From a virus, in IMG/VR virus record IMGVR_UViG_3300038441_000992, positions 1-46,794 of that record: a stretch of DNA of 46,794 nucleotides; one strand, given 5' to 3'. The stretch's first letter is position 1, and the number at the start of each line of letters is the position of its first letter. The position numbers and the translations under genes were made by a program. A model generated the notes under the pieces. That model searched no databases and had not been told where the DNA came from. It saw nothing but the letters and a program-made list of their open reading frames with translations. Shown here one piece after another: positions 16,134 through 25,620 of this stretch.

Positions 16134-19100
16134 ATCAGACCCTCGACCAACGCGCACGCGATCTGAAAATGACTCCCCTCGACTTGGCTTATGCCGAGTG
16201 GAGCCGGATGACTACTCCTACCGATTCACCATTCTACGGTCAAGATCCACAGACCTTCGCACAGAACGTCAAATCCTCCACCGGAAGTGATCGTTACCAA
16301 GTTCTGGATACCGGTAAGTTCGTTCGCGGTGTGCAGTTGGCGGGGAATGTCTTCGATTCAGAATTTGAACGCAGCGGAGTCAATACCAAATTCCGTGATA
16401 CGGCTAGTGGTCTAGCCCAATGGTTCACCGACGATCCTAACACGATCAACGCGGTGGCTGAAATGGGTGGGGAACTTCCGGGTGGTCTTGCAGCCCTCGC
16501 CCCGTTGGCAGTTGGAACAGTGATGTCCGGGGGGGCTCCACTGTACGCTGCCGCGGGGTTGAGTGGCATTGATGCATTCACCGATAGCCGTGAAGGTGGA
16601 CGAACTGTTGGCAGCTCTGCTGGTGCTGGTGCTCTAAGCGCAGCATCGGTGGGTATCATGCCTGCAACCGGACGCTTCTTCGAAAAGTTCGCTGGTGATA
16701 CTGCACTCCGTATCGCAGGAGATAGTGTAAGCAAAGCTGCTCTATCTCTTCGACAGGGTGTATTGAACACCGCAAGTAAGTTTGCTGTAAGGGAAACCGG
16801 ACAGTTAGCAACAGGGGTGGCTTTTGATGTGGCTGACGTTGCAGTGTTCGATCCTAATCGCACATTAGAAGATCTAACCAAAGGTGAGTATCTCGTCCCG
16901 ATGTTGCTCAGCAATGGTGTCACTGTATTCGGCCAAGAGGCGATTACCTATGGCGCTAGCGCATTACGCAATCGGTTGACTAAAACTCCACCTCCGATGG
17001 GTGCGGAAACTCCTGACCAGATGCAGCGCAGGTTGGCTAACGAAAGCCGACAAGCAATGCTGTGGGATCCAACAGTGCAGAAACTCCCTACCCTTGAGGC
17101 TAATCAGGCACAGATGAGAGATGTGAGTTTGCATGGTCAGCTGGAACAGATGTATGACAATTCCTACTGGCAGCATTACGGATCTTCTAGTGACATCGAA
17201 ACAGCTACCGCGCACAAGCGTGCTAGTTATTTCGACATGTCCAAACCCTATCAGGTCGAAGGGCCATTGCAGACCACTGCAGATTTCCTCAATCGCATGG
17301 TAGTTGCGAGTGGACAGAAGAACACTCCCATGTCACAGTTGCTTGGTGTGAACCAACATCTGTTTGAACAAGTGCGATCTATTAGTGGGAGTGATGCTGA
17401 GGCGTATGCACGTGTACTTAAACTCGTCAAGGACGATCAGCGGGTGGAGTATAACCAAATCCCCGAAACCCTCCGCTCCAATCCTGACGCGGCCAAGGTT
17501 TATAACATCTACAAAGACAAAATCAACCGTGGCCAAGCTAGTATGATCTACGCAGATCAAGCATCAGGCGTAGCTGCTATACTGGATGGCCAGGAGTTGA
17601 AGACGTTCAAAGGAGGATTGCAGATCTCCGGAGCGGATTTGGATTTGCAGATGCAGCAACATGGAGAAGGTATTCGTGCAGGGTTGACCGAGCGGGCTAA
17701 TACACTCCAAGGCCTGCGTCAACGTATCCAAATGGATCAAGGATTCACTACCGGACAAGGTGTGGATGTTCGCGCTGCTGCGGTAATCAAAGACACGCTG
17801 AAGGGACTTGGAATTGACCGTCCTATCATGCTGATCTCCGATGCGGATATTGATGATCCGTTGTTGTCCACACTCAAGTCCAGCTTCACTCAACCGGGTA
17901 AGTATGGGACGATGATCGAGATTGACGATGGACAAGGACCAATGTCCATCATCTGGACTAAGGGAGGACAAGGTAACTACAATCTCGTTTCCCAGATGCA
18001 TGAGGTCGGTCACATCGTCGAGCGTCACTACGCCAAACAATTCCCTGAGGCTATTCGGGAGTTGAAGACTCTAGCTGATCGGGAGTTCGGAAAGAAGAAC
18101 ATGGCACTGTTGGAGAATCTCCGTCAGTATGGTCCTGCACATCCTGAATTCCTGCGCAAGGCACACAAGTCCGTGTGGACGATGAAATACGAATTTCCTG
18201 AATATTTCTCCAATCAGTTTAGTAAGTGGGTCTTGGATCCTACTGCTAAACCCGCTGGGGTAATGGACAAATACTTCAAGGGAGTGGTGGATGGGTTGCG
18301 GAATGTCTGGGAAAAGATGAAGGCATTGTTCGTCAAGCCCCAGTTGGATTTCAAAACTTGGATGGATCGCATGGCACGGAACTTCTATTCCAATTTGATG
18401 TGGAACGACGATGCCGTGTTCAGACAGTTGGCTACGAATTATCAGCTTGGAGATAGTGGGACTGATTCCCTCGGCGCTGCGTTGTATCACAATGCTGATC
18501 CACGATTCCATGGACTGCTATCCGATCGCCTTGCCAAGTGGCATGTGAATGGACGTGCAGGGAAGCCTGAGGCTATCATCGCACAAGCACAGAAGGATTT
18601 CGAGAAGATCAAGGATCTACCAGTGGAATTGCCACAGCAAGCTCGTCAGGTAACCGCACCACAGGTTGAGAAGTTGGTATTCAATCCAGCTGAACACTTC
18701 GATCGTGCTGCGATTGATCGCTTCCAGAAAATCTTCAAGCAAGCGAATGATGAGAATTATTCGCTCGACGCTACCGAAGCAGGGAGTATGATGCGCAGCT
18801 TGATGATGCGCTGGACAGTTGGTGAACTCCCAGGCCAGGAAGGTCGACCAAAGTTCGGCGGGACGAAACTCCTCGAGGACAAGATCAAGAAGGAACTTAC
18901 TCTCATGGGTAAGGAGATGCCTGACGTCATGACCTTGAAAGCTAACGGAGAGATCGACACTGGCGGTGAGAAGATTCGATATTTCAGTGACATCTCCGAG
19001 GCTGAGAAGTTGATTGATGGATACTCTACCATGCCTGCGTATGAGATGTACCAAATCGAAGCACAATCGGTGATGAAGGGAAGTGAACGTATGTGGAAAC

Positions 19101-22100
19101 TTGCGTTCAAATATTCCCCTGAAGCACGGAAGGTCAGCTTCGATGAACGCTATCACAACGCGGAGATGGACAACGATGTCGCATCCGTAGTTGATAGTGC
19201 GCAGACTTGGAGCATTGATGAATTGTTAATGGCTTTGCCTGAAGTTCTCGGCAATGGAGTTGATAACATCAATCATGGTTTGCCACGCAACACCGCAATG
19301 GATCTGGCAAATGTGGGAGTGTATACTCCAAAGGACTTCTCTGGTCGCATGGGTCAAGCTATCGCACGCTCGATCGGTGAACGCACTGCACCTGAGCCTT
19401 TACTACGTGCATTGGATAAGGTAGTGGACGAATCCACCAAGAACCCAGAATTCAGAAATGATCTCCGTTCGATTGGTAAGGACATCGGATACACTGGTGA
19501 CAACCTCGATGGTTTCCTCTCAACCTTTGTAGAGAATATCACCAATGGTAAGTCGATGAAGGAAGTGGGAATGCTAGCTCCTGAACCATTGGCTACTGCA
19601 CTACGGGAGATTGGGAGTTTTGTTGATAGCACAGGACGCGTGGTGGAATACGGTGCACGTGTGGGATCACTCCTTGGTTTGCATGAACAATCTCTTGAGC
19701 AACTCAAAGGCGCTCGGGTTCGTGGATTGGAACTGACCACGGATGATGTGGCTACCAGTCAGCTTGCGCAGATTATCAGTGAGTCGTCGAGTGGAGGTGG
19801 CGATCGCATGCAGAAGATGGCACAGGGTGCTAGTTGGATGCGGAAGGCTTATGAGGCAACGATCAACGGCTTCATCCACATGGCTGCGACCAATCCGATG
19901 TTGGCTCCATTCGCTGAGGCTACGTCGATGGAGAAGCGTGACCAATTCCGTATGACGAATGATACAATGATCCCGCTGCATGCTAAGGATCCGAATTCGT
20001 TGAAGCCTGTGTTTGAGAAGGACCGGGCTTATGTTAAGGTCAAGGAAGATCCTAAGACCAATGCACTCTTCGATGAGATGGTGCGCCATGAACAGGCGAT
20101 GGGAATGGGAGTGAGAGAACTCCTCGCTGCTAAGGATCCAGAGTTGCAGAGGATTATCTCTGAAGTGCCGCAGGATAAACTAGGCGCATTCATGGAATTG
20201 CGGGAGAGGATGTATAAGGTGCAGGAGCACAATGTCCAACTCCGCGCGCAGGAAACTCGACAGCTCGATCGGATTAACCTGTCCACATTCCTCGTGAGGC
20301 AGGTGCCTGAGATGAATCCGAAACAAGCAATGGCTTTTGTGGATACTATCTACAACGCCAACCCTGCAAGTGCGGCTAAGATCATCGAACAGTCGGGGAT
20401 GGATCCTGCGATCGGGAAGAGGTTGCTGGACTTCAAACAGCAACTCGATTCCACCACGACTGAGATGATCCAACGGCTTCAGTCTGCCCCATGGTATGTA
20501 TCCGAACAACGCATGGATAAATTCCTTGTGAGGTATTATGACAAGGAAAGCAAGAAGACAGGAGCGGTGAGTTTCAAGTCGCGTGAAGACGCGGATGCAT
20601 GGATGCAGGCGAATAAGGGACAGATTACCAGCCAGCGTGGAATCGAAGACACCTCGTTGAAATACGGAACGAGGGCGACTGGAGATTTCCGTGAGGTGCT
20701 GGATTCTACGATCAAGTCCAAACAAGCTGCAATCATGGGAATGTTTGGAGATGATCCGGAGCTAGTGAAATCATTCAACGGAGTGTTGGATGACCTGTTC
20801 CAAAGTGTGGATGCAGCAAGTGTAGCTGCGACCAAAGGCACGCTTGGGATTAACCGAAAGTTCGGCGCAGGACGTGAGACGTTGGATATGCTTGACCAGC
20901 AACGCGAATCCATCCGTCGTGCTACGGTAGGACTTACCCGCGCTAGAACGGATGCACTGTATAACCTGCATTCCATGGATCAGTTCTTCCAGACTCCGGA
21001 AGGTGCAAGACAGTTGGCCTTGGCACAACAACATAAGAAGAACTTTAGGGAACCGGATACCGAAGCCGGCAATGCTGCGGCTAAGTTCTCGTTCATGTGG
21101 ACCCTGGGAACTAACGCCAGTTCCATGATCCAAGAAGTCGCGAGCTTACCACTTGTCCTTGCACCAATGGCGCGTGAGCATGGTGCTGGATTTACCGAAA
21201 GCTTCTCGTTGCCAAAGAAAATCGCAACTGAACTAGCCAAGACATACTTCGGCGAGAAAGGAACGTTTGACAACCCAGAATGGAATCAGATTGTGCTTCG
21301 AGCCACGAAGGAGAATGCACTGACTGCACGTCACCTTGTAGACATCGACGAGCAACATGTCCTGAATGATGTGGGTGCACGTCGTGTCATTGATGGATCT
21401 AAAACTGCACAAGCTGTAGGATCTGTGGCTGAGTGGATGTACAAGATCGGAACGAAGTTGTACCAACCCGCAGCGACAGTATCTGGAACTGTGTCAATCC
21501 TTACTGGTTTTGAACTCAGCAAAAAGCAACATCCGAACAGAACGTTCGATCAACACTATGCAGCAGCAATCAACTTCCATGAACTCAGCCAAGGTGCGCA
21601 TGGTAAAGCCGGACGTCCGGTGGGGATGTTCTCTACCGCAGGATCTGCTCGCACCCTCTCACAAGTTGCGTTCACTCTGCAAAGTTTCGCAAATGCGCAG
21701 ATCGGTAATCTCGTCCGTTGGGGTAAAAAGGGATTCATTGACGACGGCGCATTTACTCCAACTGAACGTAAGCAAGCTCGGGCTGCGTTTAACCAAGCCA
21801 TGGTACTCACGTTGGGAACTGTGGGACTTACTGGACTGCCACTAGTCGGAGCTATCAGCAAGCTCATGGAGAAATCCTTCGGGGTGAATCCTGAGCATGA
21901 GTTGGAGAAGTTCATGATGGAATATTTGCCGGGTGATGATGCAGAGAATGCATTCATGACCAACATGGCATTGCGCGGTAGCACGTACTCCATGGGCTTA
22001 CCGTTCGATCTTCAATCCCGTCTCACCGTCGGAGGTCTGTTTGCATTGAATACATACGATGGACTGAACTGGGGCAATACCTTTGGTGTTCCAGGCAGTT

Positions 22101-22816
22101 TTGCACAGGAAGCAATGGAAGCATTGGGAGGATTTGTGAAGGGACAAGGAGCGGCTGAGGCTGTTGATATGGTCCCTGCGGGTCTTCGTAGAGCTGTGCA
22201 ACTGTGGGTGGATCAAGGAAAGTTCGTGAAGAATGGACAGGTCCTGCTCGAGCCGAGTGCAATGGAGAAGGCATTCGCTGTCATGGGCTTCACTCCTGCG
22301 AGATTGAAGAGAGGGTATGATATGGAATCTGCTAAGGACTACTTCACCAAGAAAGAGTCTAAGGAACGGAATGTTGCCGCAGATCGTGCTGTGGATTTGA
22401 TGAACGCGGGGAGAATGCAAGAAGCTCAGGCGTATATCAATCAGAAGTCCATGGAACTAATCGGCATGCGGACACCTGAAGATTCGAAAACTCTACTGAC
22501 AAACGAAGCTGCTCGTCGATATGCAAACCTGAAAACACCAACGGCGCGTGACCCGGGTAATACGAGCCAAGCGCCGATGTTAAATGCGGTGTATGGTGGA
22601 GGACAGCAGGTCAGTGAGACCCAGAGGTATTTGACAGAAATGCAGGCTAAGCTACTCCTTGGAGCAAGACCATCCTTCAGTCCTCAACGGATGCAGATGG
22701 CTCGTCGGACAGATCAACTTCAGACAATGGACCCAAATCTATCCCCAATGTTGGCGAAGACTTATGCTCGGATGGAAGCGGCTGGGATTTGGTCAAGTCC
22801 TTATTTGGGAGACTGA
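16130..22816 (+). CDS. giant polyvalent-type ejection protein with HExxH metallopeptidase domain
   Basis: At 2,228 residues this is the largest product. An Ala/Gly-rich hydrophobic region near residues 110-170 may interact with membranes. A zincin-like motif, HEVGH at 624-628, is followed 63 residues later by Glu691 in EYFSNQF, matching the metallopeptidase domain of large polyvalent proteins that phages and plasmids inject with DNA. The rest is helical, with a hydrophobic segment in the C-terminal third (VLTLGTVGLTGLPLVGAI). It probably forms or passes through the ejection channel and acts in the new host, possibly against host defence. The last 140 nt overlap the convergent gene at 22677. 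Confidence 0.75.
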   Translation: MNQTLDQRARDLKMTPLDLAYAEWSRMTTPTDSPFYGQDPQTFAQNVKSSTGSDRYQVLDTGKFVRGVQLAGNVFDSEFERSGVNTKFRDTASGLAQWFTDDPNTINAVAEMGGELPGGLAALAPLAVGTVMSGGAPLYAAAGLSGIDAFTDSREGGRTVGSSAGAGALSAASVGIMPATGRFFEKFAGDTALRIAGDSVSKAALSLRQGVLNTASKFAVRETGQLATGVAFDVADVAVFDPNRTLEDLTKGEYLVPMLLSNGVTVFGQEAITYGASALRNRLTKTPPPMGAETPDQMQRRLANESRQAMLWDPTVQKLPTLEANQAQMRDVSLHGQLEQMYDNSYWQHYGSSSDIETATAHKRASYFDMSKPYQVEGPLQTTADFLNRMVVASGQKNTPMSQLLGVNQHLFEQVRSISGSDAEAYARVLKLVKDDQRVEYNQIPETLRSNPDAAKVYNIYKDKINRGQASMIYADQASGVAAILDGQELKTFKGGLQISGADLDLQMQQHGEGIRAGLTERANTLQGLRQRIQMDQGFTTGQGVDVRAAAVIKDTLKGLGIDRPIMLISDADIDDPLLSTLKSSFTQPGKYGTMIEIDDGQGPMSIIWTKGGQGNYNLVSQMHEVGHIVERHYAKQFPEAIRELKTLADREFGKKNMALLENLRQYGPAHPEFLRKAHKSVWTMKYEFPEYFSNQFSKWVLDPTAKPAGVMDKYFKGVVDGLRNVWEKMKALFVKPQLDFKTWMDRMARNFYSNLMWNDDAVFRQLATNYQLGDSGTDSLGAALYHNADPRFHGLLSDRLAKWHVNGRAGKPEAIIAQAQKDFEKIKDLPVELPQQARQVTAPQVEKLVFNPAEHFDRAAIDRFQKIFKQANDENYSLDATEAGSMMRSLMMRWTVGELPGQEGRPKFGGTKLLEDKIKKELTLMGKEMPDVMTLKANGEIDTGGEKIRYFSDISEAEKLIDGYSTMPAYEMYQIEAQSVMKGSERMWKLAFKYSPEARKVSFDERYHNAEMDNDVASVVDSAQTWSIDELLMALPEVLGNGVDNINHGLPRNTAMDLANVGVYTPKDFSGRMGQAIARSIGERTAPEPLLRALDKVVDESTKNPEFRNDLRSIGKDIGYTGDNLDGFLSTFVENITNGKSMKEVGMLAPEPLATALREIGSFVDSTGRVVEYGARVGSLLGLHEQSLEQLKGARVRGLELTTDDVATSQLAQIISESSSGGGDRMQKMAQGASWMRKAYEATINGFIHMAATNPMLAPFAEATSMEKRDQFRMTNDTMIPLHAKDPNSLKPVFEKDRAYVKVKEDPKTNALFDEMVRHEQAMGMGVRELLAAKDPELQRIISEVPQDKLGAFMELRERMYKVQEHNVQLRAQETRQLDRINLSTFLVRQVPEMNPKQAMAFVDTIYNANPASAAKIIEQSGMDPAIGKRLLDFKQQLDSTTTEMIQRLQSAPWYVSEQRMDKFLVRYYDKESKKTGAVSFKSREDADAWMQANKGQITSQRGIEDTSLKYGTRATGDFREVLDSTIKSKQAAIMGMFGDDPELVKSFNGVLDDLFQSVDAASVAATKGTLGINRKFGAGRETLDMLDQQRESIRRATVGLTRARTDALYNLHSMDQFFQTPEGARQLALAQQHKKNFREPDTEAGNAAAKFSFMWTLGTNASSMIQEVASLPLVLAPMAREHGAGFTESFSLPKKIATELAKTYFGEKGTFDNPEWNQIVLRATKENALTARHLVDIDEQHVLNDVGARRVIDGSKTAQAVGSVAEWMYKIGTKLYQPAATVSGTVSILTGFELSKKQHPNRTFDQHYAAAINFHELSQGAHGKAGRPVGMFSTAGSARTLSQVAFTLQSFANAQIGNLVRWGKKGFIDDGAFTPTERKQARAAFNQAMVLTLGTVGLTGLPLVGAISKLMEKSFGVNPEHELEKFMMEYLPGDDAENAFMTNMALRGSTYSMGLPFDLQSRLTVGGLFALNTYDGLNWGNTFGVPGSFAQEAMEALGGFVKGQGAAEAVDMVPAGLRRAVQLWVDQGKFVKNGQVLLEPSAMEKAFAVMGFTPARLKRGYDMESAKDYFTKKESKERNVAADRAVDLMNAGRMQEAQAYINQKSMELIGMRTPEDSKTLLTNEAARRYANLKTPTARDPGNTSQAPMLNAVYGGGQQVSETQRYLTEMQAKLLLGARPSFSPQRMQMARRTDQLQTMDPNLSPMLAKTYARMEAAGIWSSPYLGD

Positions 22817-23984
22817 AATGTGGAAGTCCACCGATAATAACTTCCACAATCTGCCCTGAGGTTTTCAGGAACTTCATTGCCTCTTCAAATTCCTTCTCGT
22901 TCGCCTCATTCCATAATGCCACGTGGATGATTTTTGCGGGCATGGGTTGCTTGTTGCGGGCGAGTTGCGCAATGATTTTCGAGGTGATCGTTGCGAGATA
23001 GTTCCTTCCTGCTCCAGCGAAGACGGTAGATAGATTGTACTGTAGCGGCTCAAGCCAGTCGATAGCTTTTTGGAGCATGTCGACATGGACTTGAGCCGCT
23101 GTTCTATCTCTCGACAACTCGAAGAGCATTGAGAGCTGCGTGCCGTAACGCGCCAAGGAACCAAAGAAGTTGAGCACCACAGCTGGATGATTCTCATGCT
23201 GACGACGATAGACCGAACCATACCACTTATCCCAGAGTGTTTGAGCTTCATCGGTGAATGTGAATTTGCGTCTGACGGATCGGAGTTCTTTTCCGATACG
23301 CACGCAGTTGGACCATGCGACGTGTTGTTCTTCGGTGAGGGTTGGGCGTGGGACTGGGGGAGGCGTTTCGTCTGGGGTGACGATGATGCATCGGCGGGAG
23401 AAGCCACCGGTGATGATGTCTTGTTTTACGAGTGAGCCGGTTTGATCGGGAGTCATACAGCCCAGGATTGTAATGTAAGGACCGTGGATGACGTTGGATC
23501 CAGCGTTCTTGGTGTCAACATCGAAGAATGGACGATCCCAGATGTCAGTGAGGAATTCGATCATGCCAAGTGCATCGCCACCTGCGGATAGCATTGTGAC
23601 CATCTCGTTGCAGAACATGGGGAATTGTGCAACGGGATAGGTAACACCCTCGTAAGCATAGTCGGATAGATAGCCAGCTTTTTTGTTAGCTGAATCCATT
23701 AGCTCGTAGATCCGTTGTTTGGTCACGGAAGATGGTGCGATTTTAACTCCACACTCTTGGATCAACTTCCGGCAAATCCCCATCGCGGTGGATTTCTTGT
23801 CAGCAGGTTTGCCTACGAGGACGATATACATATTGCAATGGTCCTCGTAGATTCCTGCGTCATACCAAACCCCACGGGAGACGAGAGTGGAGAGTGCGGC
23901 GACACCTGCCCAGCGATGGTAGGAAGGAGGGACCTCGTTACCCTTACAGAAAGTAAGATAGTTTTCTAGAAAGTCGTCAGACAT
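22677..23984 (-). CDS. DUF3987-like replication helicase/ATPase
   Basis: The start is taken at 23984, where ATG overlaps the upstream stop (TAATG), giving 435 aa rather than an extension that runs into the neighbour. A P-loop-like segment, VLVGKPADKKST near residues 57-68, keeps Lys-Ser-Thr but replaces the usual Gly before Lys, a variant typical of DUF3987-type phage proteins. ITGGFSRRCIIV is another family-like block. DUF3987 proteins are often linked to primases, yet no primase domain is visible here. The acidic, Ser-rich C-terminal tail is encoded antisense to the end of the giant ejection gene. Confidence 0.6.
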   Translation of the reverse strand: MSDDFLENYLTFCKGNEVPPSYHRWAGVAALSTLVSRGVWYDAGIYEDHCNMYIVLVGKPADKKSTAMGICRKLIQECGVKIAPSSVTKQRIYELMDSANKKAGYLSDYAYEGVTYPVAQFPMFCNEMVTMLSAGGDALGMIEFLTDIWDRPFFDVDTKNAGSNVIHGPYITILGCMTPDQTGSLVKQDIITGGFSRRCIIVTPDETPPPVPRPTLTEEQHVAWSNCVRIGKELRSVRRKFTFTDEAQTLWDKWYGSVYRRQHENHPAVVLNFFGSLARYGTQLSMLFELSRDRTAAQVHVDMLQKAIDWLEPLQYNLSTVFAGAGRNYLATITSKIIAQLARNKQPMPAKIIHVALWNEANEKEFEEAMKFLKTSGQIVEVIIGGLPHFSLPNKDLTKSQPLPSEHKSSPTLGIDLGPLSEVDLSDEPSASVED

Positions 23985-24250
23985 TAGAGTGGAGTTACGA
24001 AAGGGATTCTTCGTTTCATAGGTTCGAATAGACACATACGTCCGACTAGATATCTAGCATAACGTGGATTACATTCACCTACAAATTCCATATCACCGAG
24101 TCGTGCATATGCACGTCGCTTGTTACGCGAGATACGTATGATGCGGAGACCAATAGCAGTAGGTTCATGTGAAGCTTGCATAGCAAAGAGTCGCTTGAAA
24201 TACTCTTCCATCTTCTCCGGAGTGATGTCAGTATTAGGCGAAGCGTTCAT
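23984..24250 (-). CDS. hypothetical basic protein, 88 aa
   Basis: A small basic protein (LRIIRISRNKRRAYARLGD) lying between ligase and the DUF3987-like gene, overlapping ligase by 17 nt and the next start by one base. The basic patch suggests nucleic-acid binding. No family is recognised. Confidence 0.7.
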   Translation of the reverse strand: MNASPNTDITPEKMEEYFKRLFAMQASHEPTAIGLRIIRISRNKRRAYARLGDMEFVGECNPRYARYLVGRMCLFEPMKRRIPFVTPL

Positions 24251-25118
24251 CGTAAATACATTCGATTCTAGCTCTTAGTGGTAACCCTGTATCCGATAGC
24301 TCGTCGTATAAATATCGAACACGCGTGCGGTTGGCTACGAGTTCGTCGATGATTTCGGTGATGAGTGCACGATGTTGGATTTGAACTCCAGATCCTGCAC
24401 GGAACCGTTTGCCGTTTGGAAGTTCCAGCAGGATTGCTCCCATTACATGTTCGAACTGTTTACCTGCTTTGCCCTTTTCCATCCCGACAATGATGCCTTC
24501 ACCGTCCAACTCGGATTTGCGTTTGAGCAGATACTTCCATCGGTTTTCCTTATTACCGCATAGGGATTCCATTCCATATGGGGAAGAAGGATCGCGATAC
24601 ATTGCACCTTCGAACTTCAGTTGCTTTTGGAGTTTGTAGAATGACTCGGCTTCGTTGGGAGTGTTGAGGTAGGTGGATTCAACGAACTCGATTCCGTCAC
24701 GGATGTTTGGATCAGTTCCGACAGTTGCATCCATGTTGCGGAGCCATTGCATTCGCTTGCTGAATGGTGCATGAGAGATGATGTCGAAGATGTTTAGTTT
24801 GATCTCGAAACAGGAGGAGTGTGGGGATACTCGTTTGACTGCAACGCGGGAGTTGATCTCTTGGAGAGATTTTCCGTGACAGTAAAGTTCTCCATCGAGG
24901 TAGAGGAGTTGACCACTAAGTTCTGTAAGTCGTTTGAGTGCAGTGAAGATATGGGGTAAAACTCCCGGGTGCCACTCGATGCCGGGTTCGTCTGGGCGCC
25001 CACGTGACATGAGATAAGTCCCTAACCACATCGCACGCACACCGTTTAACTTCGGCTGCCCGATGCATGGAAAGACTGCACGCTGGGGTGTGTAATGGTG
25101 AGCTAGCATTGGTTTCAT
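24234..25118 (-). CDS. ATP-dependent DNA ligase
   Basis: This 294-residue minimal ligase seals nicks after replication or recombination. Motif I is PKLNGVR with candidate adenylated Lys23; Asn replaces the usual Asp of KxDG. LDGELY fits motif III, FEGAMYRD motif IV, and WKYLLKRK followed by DGEGIIVG the motif V region with two lysines. A short OB-like C-terminal domain follows. It overlaps the upstream winged-helix gene by 4 nt. Together with polymerase, exonuclease and helicase it forms a phage-encoded replisome. Confidence 0.85.
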   Translation of the reverse strand: MKPMLAHHYTPQRAVFPCIGQPKLNGVRAMWLGTYLMSRGRPDEPGIEWHPGVLPHIFTALKRLTELSGQLLYLDGELYCHGKSLQEINSRVAVKRVSPHSSCFEIKLNIFDIISHAPFSKRMQWLRNMDATVGTDPNIRDGIEFVESTYLNTPNEAESFYKLQKQLKFEGAMYRDPSSPYGMESLCGNKENRWKYLLKRKSELDGEGIIVGMEKGKAGKQFEHVMGAILLELPNGKRFRAGSGVQIQHRALITEIIDELVANRTRVRYLYDELSDTGLPLRARIECIYDERFA

Positions 25119-25408
25119 TTGAGCAGTTTGCGGATATAGGTTTCACCTAGTGTTGAGAGTTTGTAGACGTTCTTGAACTTCTTGGATTCTACTGCGTAGA
25201 GATATCCAAAAGATTTGAGACGACTTAGATCTGCAGCGAGTGATCGGTGAGATGGAAGTCCGATCTTGATGTGATCCATGATCGTAACGCCTTCGTTAGT
25301 TTCAAAGGTGTGGAGTAGGATCAGGGTGTGTTGAGGTGAGAGCTGGGAGGATTTGACTAAATTGTAGTGCTCACGTACAGCTTTAGCTTTTTCCTGTAGG
25401 GTAGTCAT
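25115..25408 (-). CDS. winged-helix DNA-binding protein, 97 aa
   Basis: The sequence fits a winged helix-turn-helix: helices LSPQHTLILLHTFETN and HIKIGLPSHRSLAADLSRL, then a wing-like FGYLYAVESKKFKNVYKLS. It could regulate phage or host genes, or assist replication, since it lies between polymerase and ligase. It is coupled to ligase by ATGA and to the upstream 65-aa gene by an overlap. Confidence 0.6.
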   Translation of the reverse strand: MTTLQEKAKAVREHYNLVKSSQLSPQHTLILLHTFETNEGVTIMDHIKIGLPSHRSLAADLSRLKSFGYLYAVESKKFKNVYKLSTLGETYIRKLLK

Positions 25409-25602
25409 GGAGAGTCAGGAGTTTCGTCACGGTAGGTAGCATGGATTCCATATTTGGTTTTGAATTCACCAAACACTTCTGCCTTTGTAGGTAGCCAACG
25501 TGTTACACGTTCTACATTTTCAATTTTGAACATTGCATATTTGCCATCTGGTGGACGTTGTTGCAATGTAAACTTAGGATCTTGGGCAGCATCGGTGTTC
25601 AT
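25405..25602 (-). CDS. hypothetical protein, 65 aa
   Basis: A small charged protein (NVERVTRWLPTKAEVFGEF) located 18 nt after the polymerase gene in the reading direction and overlapping the winged-helix gene by 4 nt. No recognisable domain; it may be a replication accessory factor by position. Confidence 0.65.
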   Translation of the reverse strand: MNTDAAQDPKFTLQQRPPDGKYAMFKIENVERVTRWLPTKAEVFGEFKTKYGIHATYRDETPDSP

Positions 25603-25620
25603 ACCGGATGATTGCGTTGT

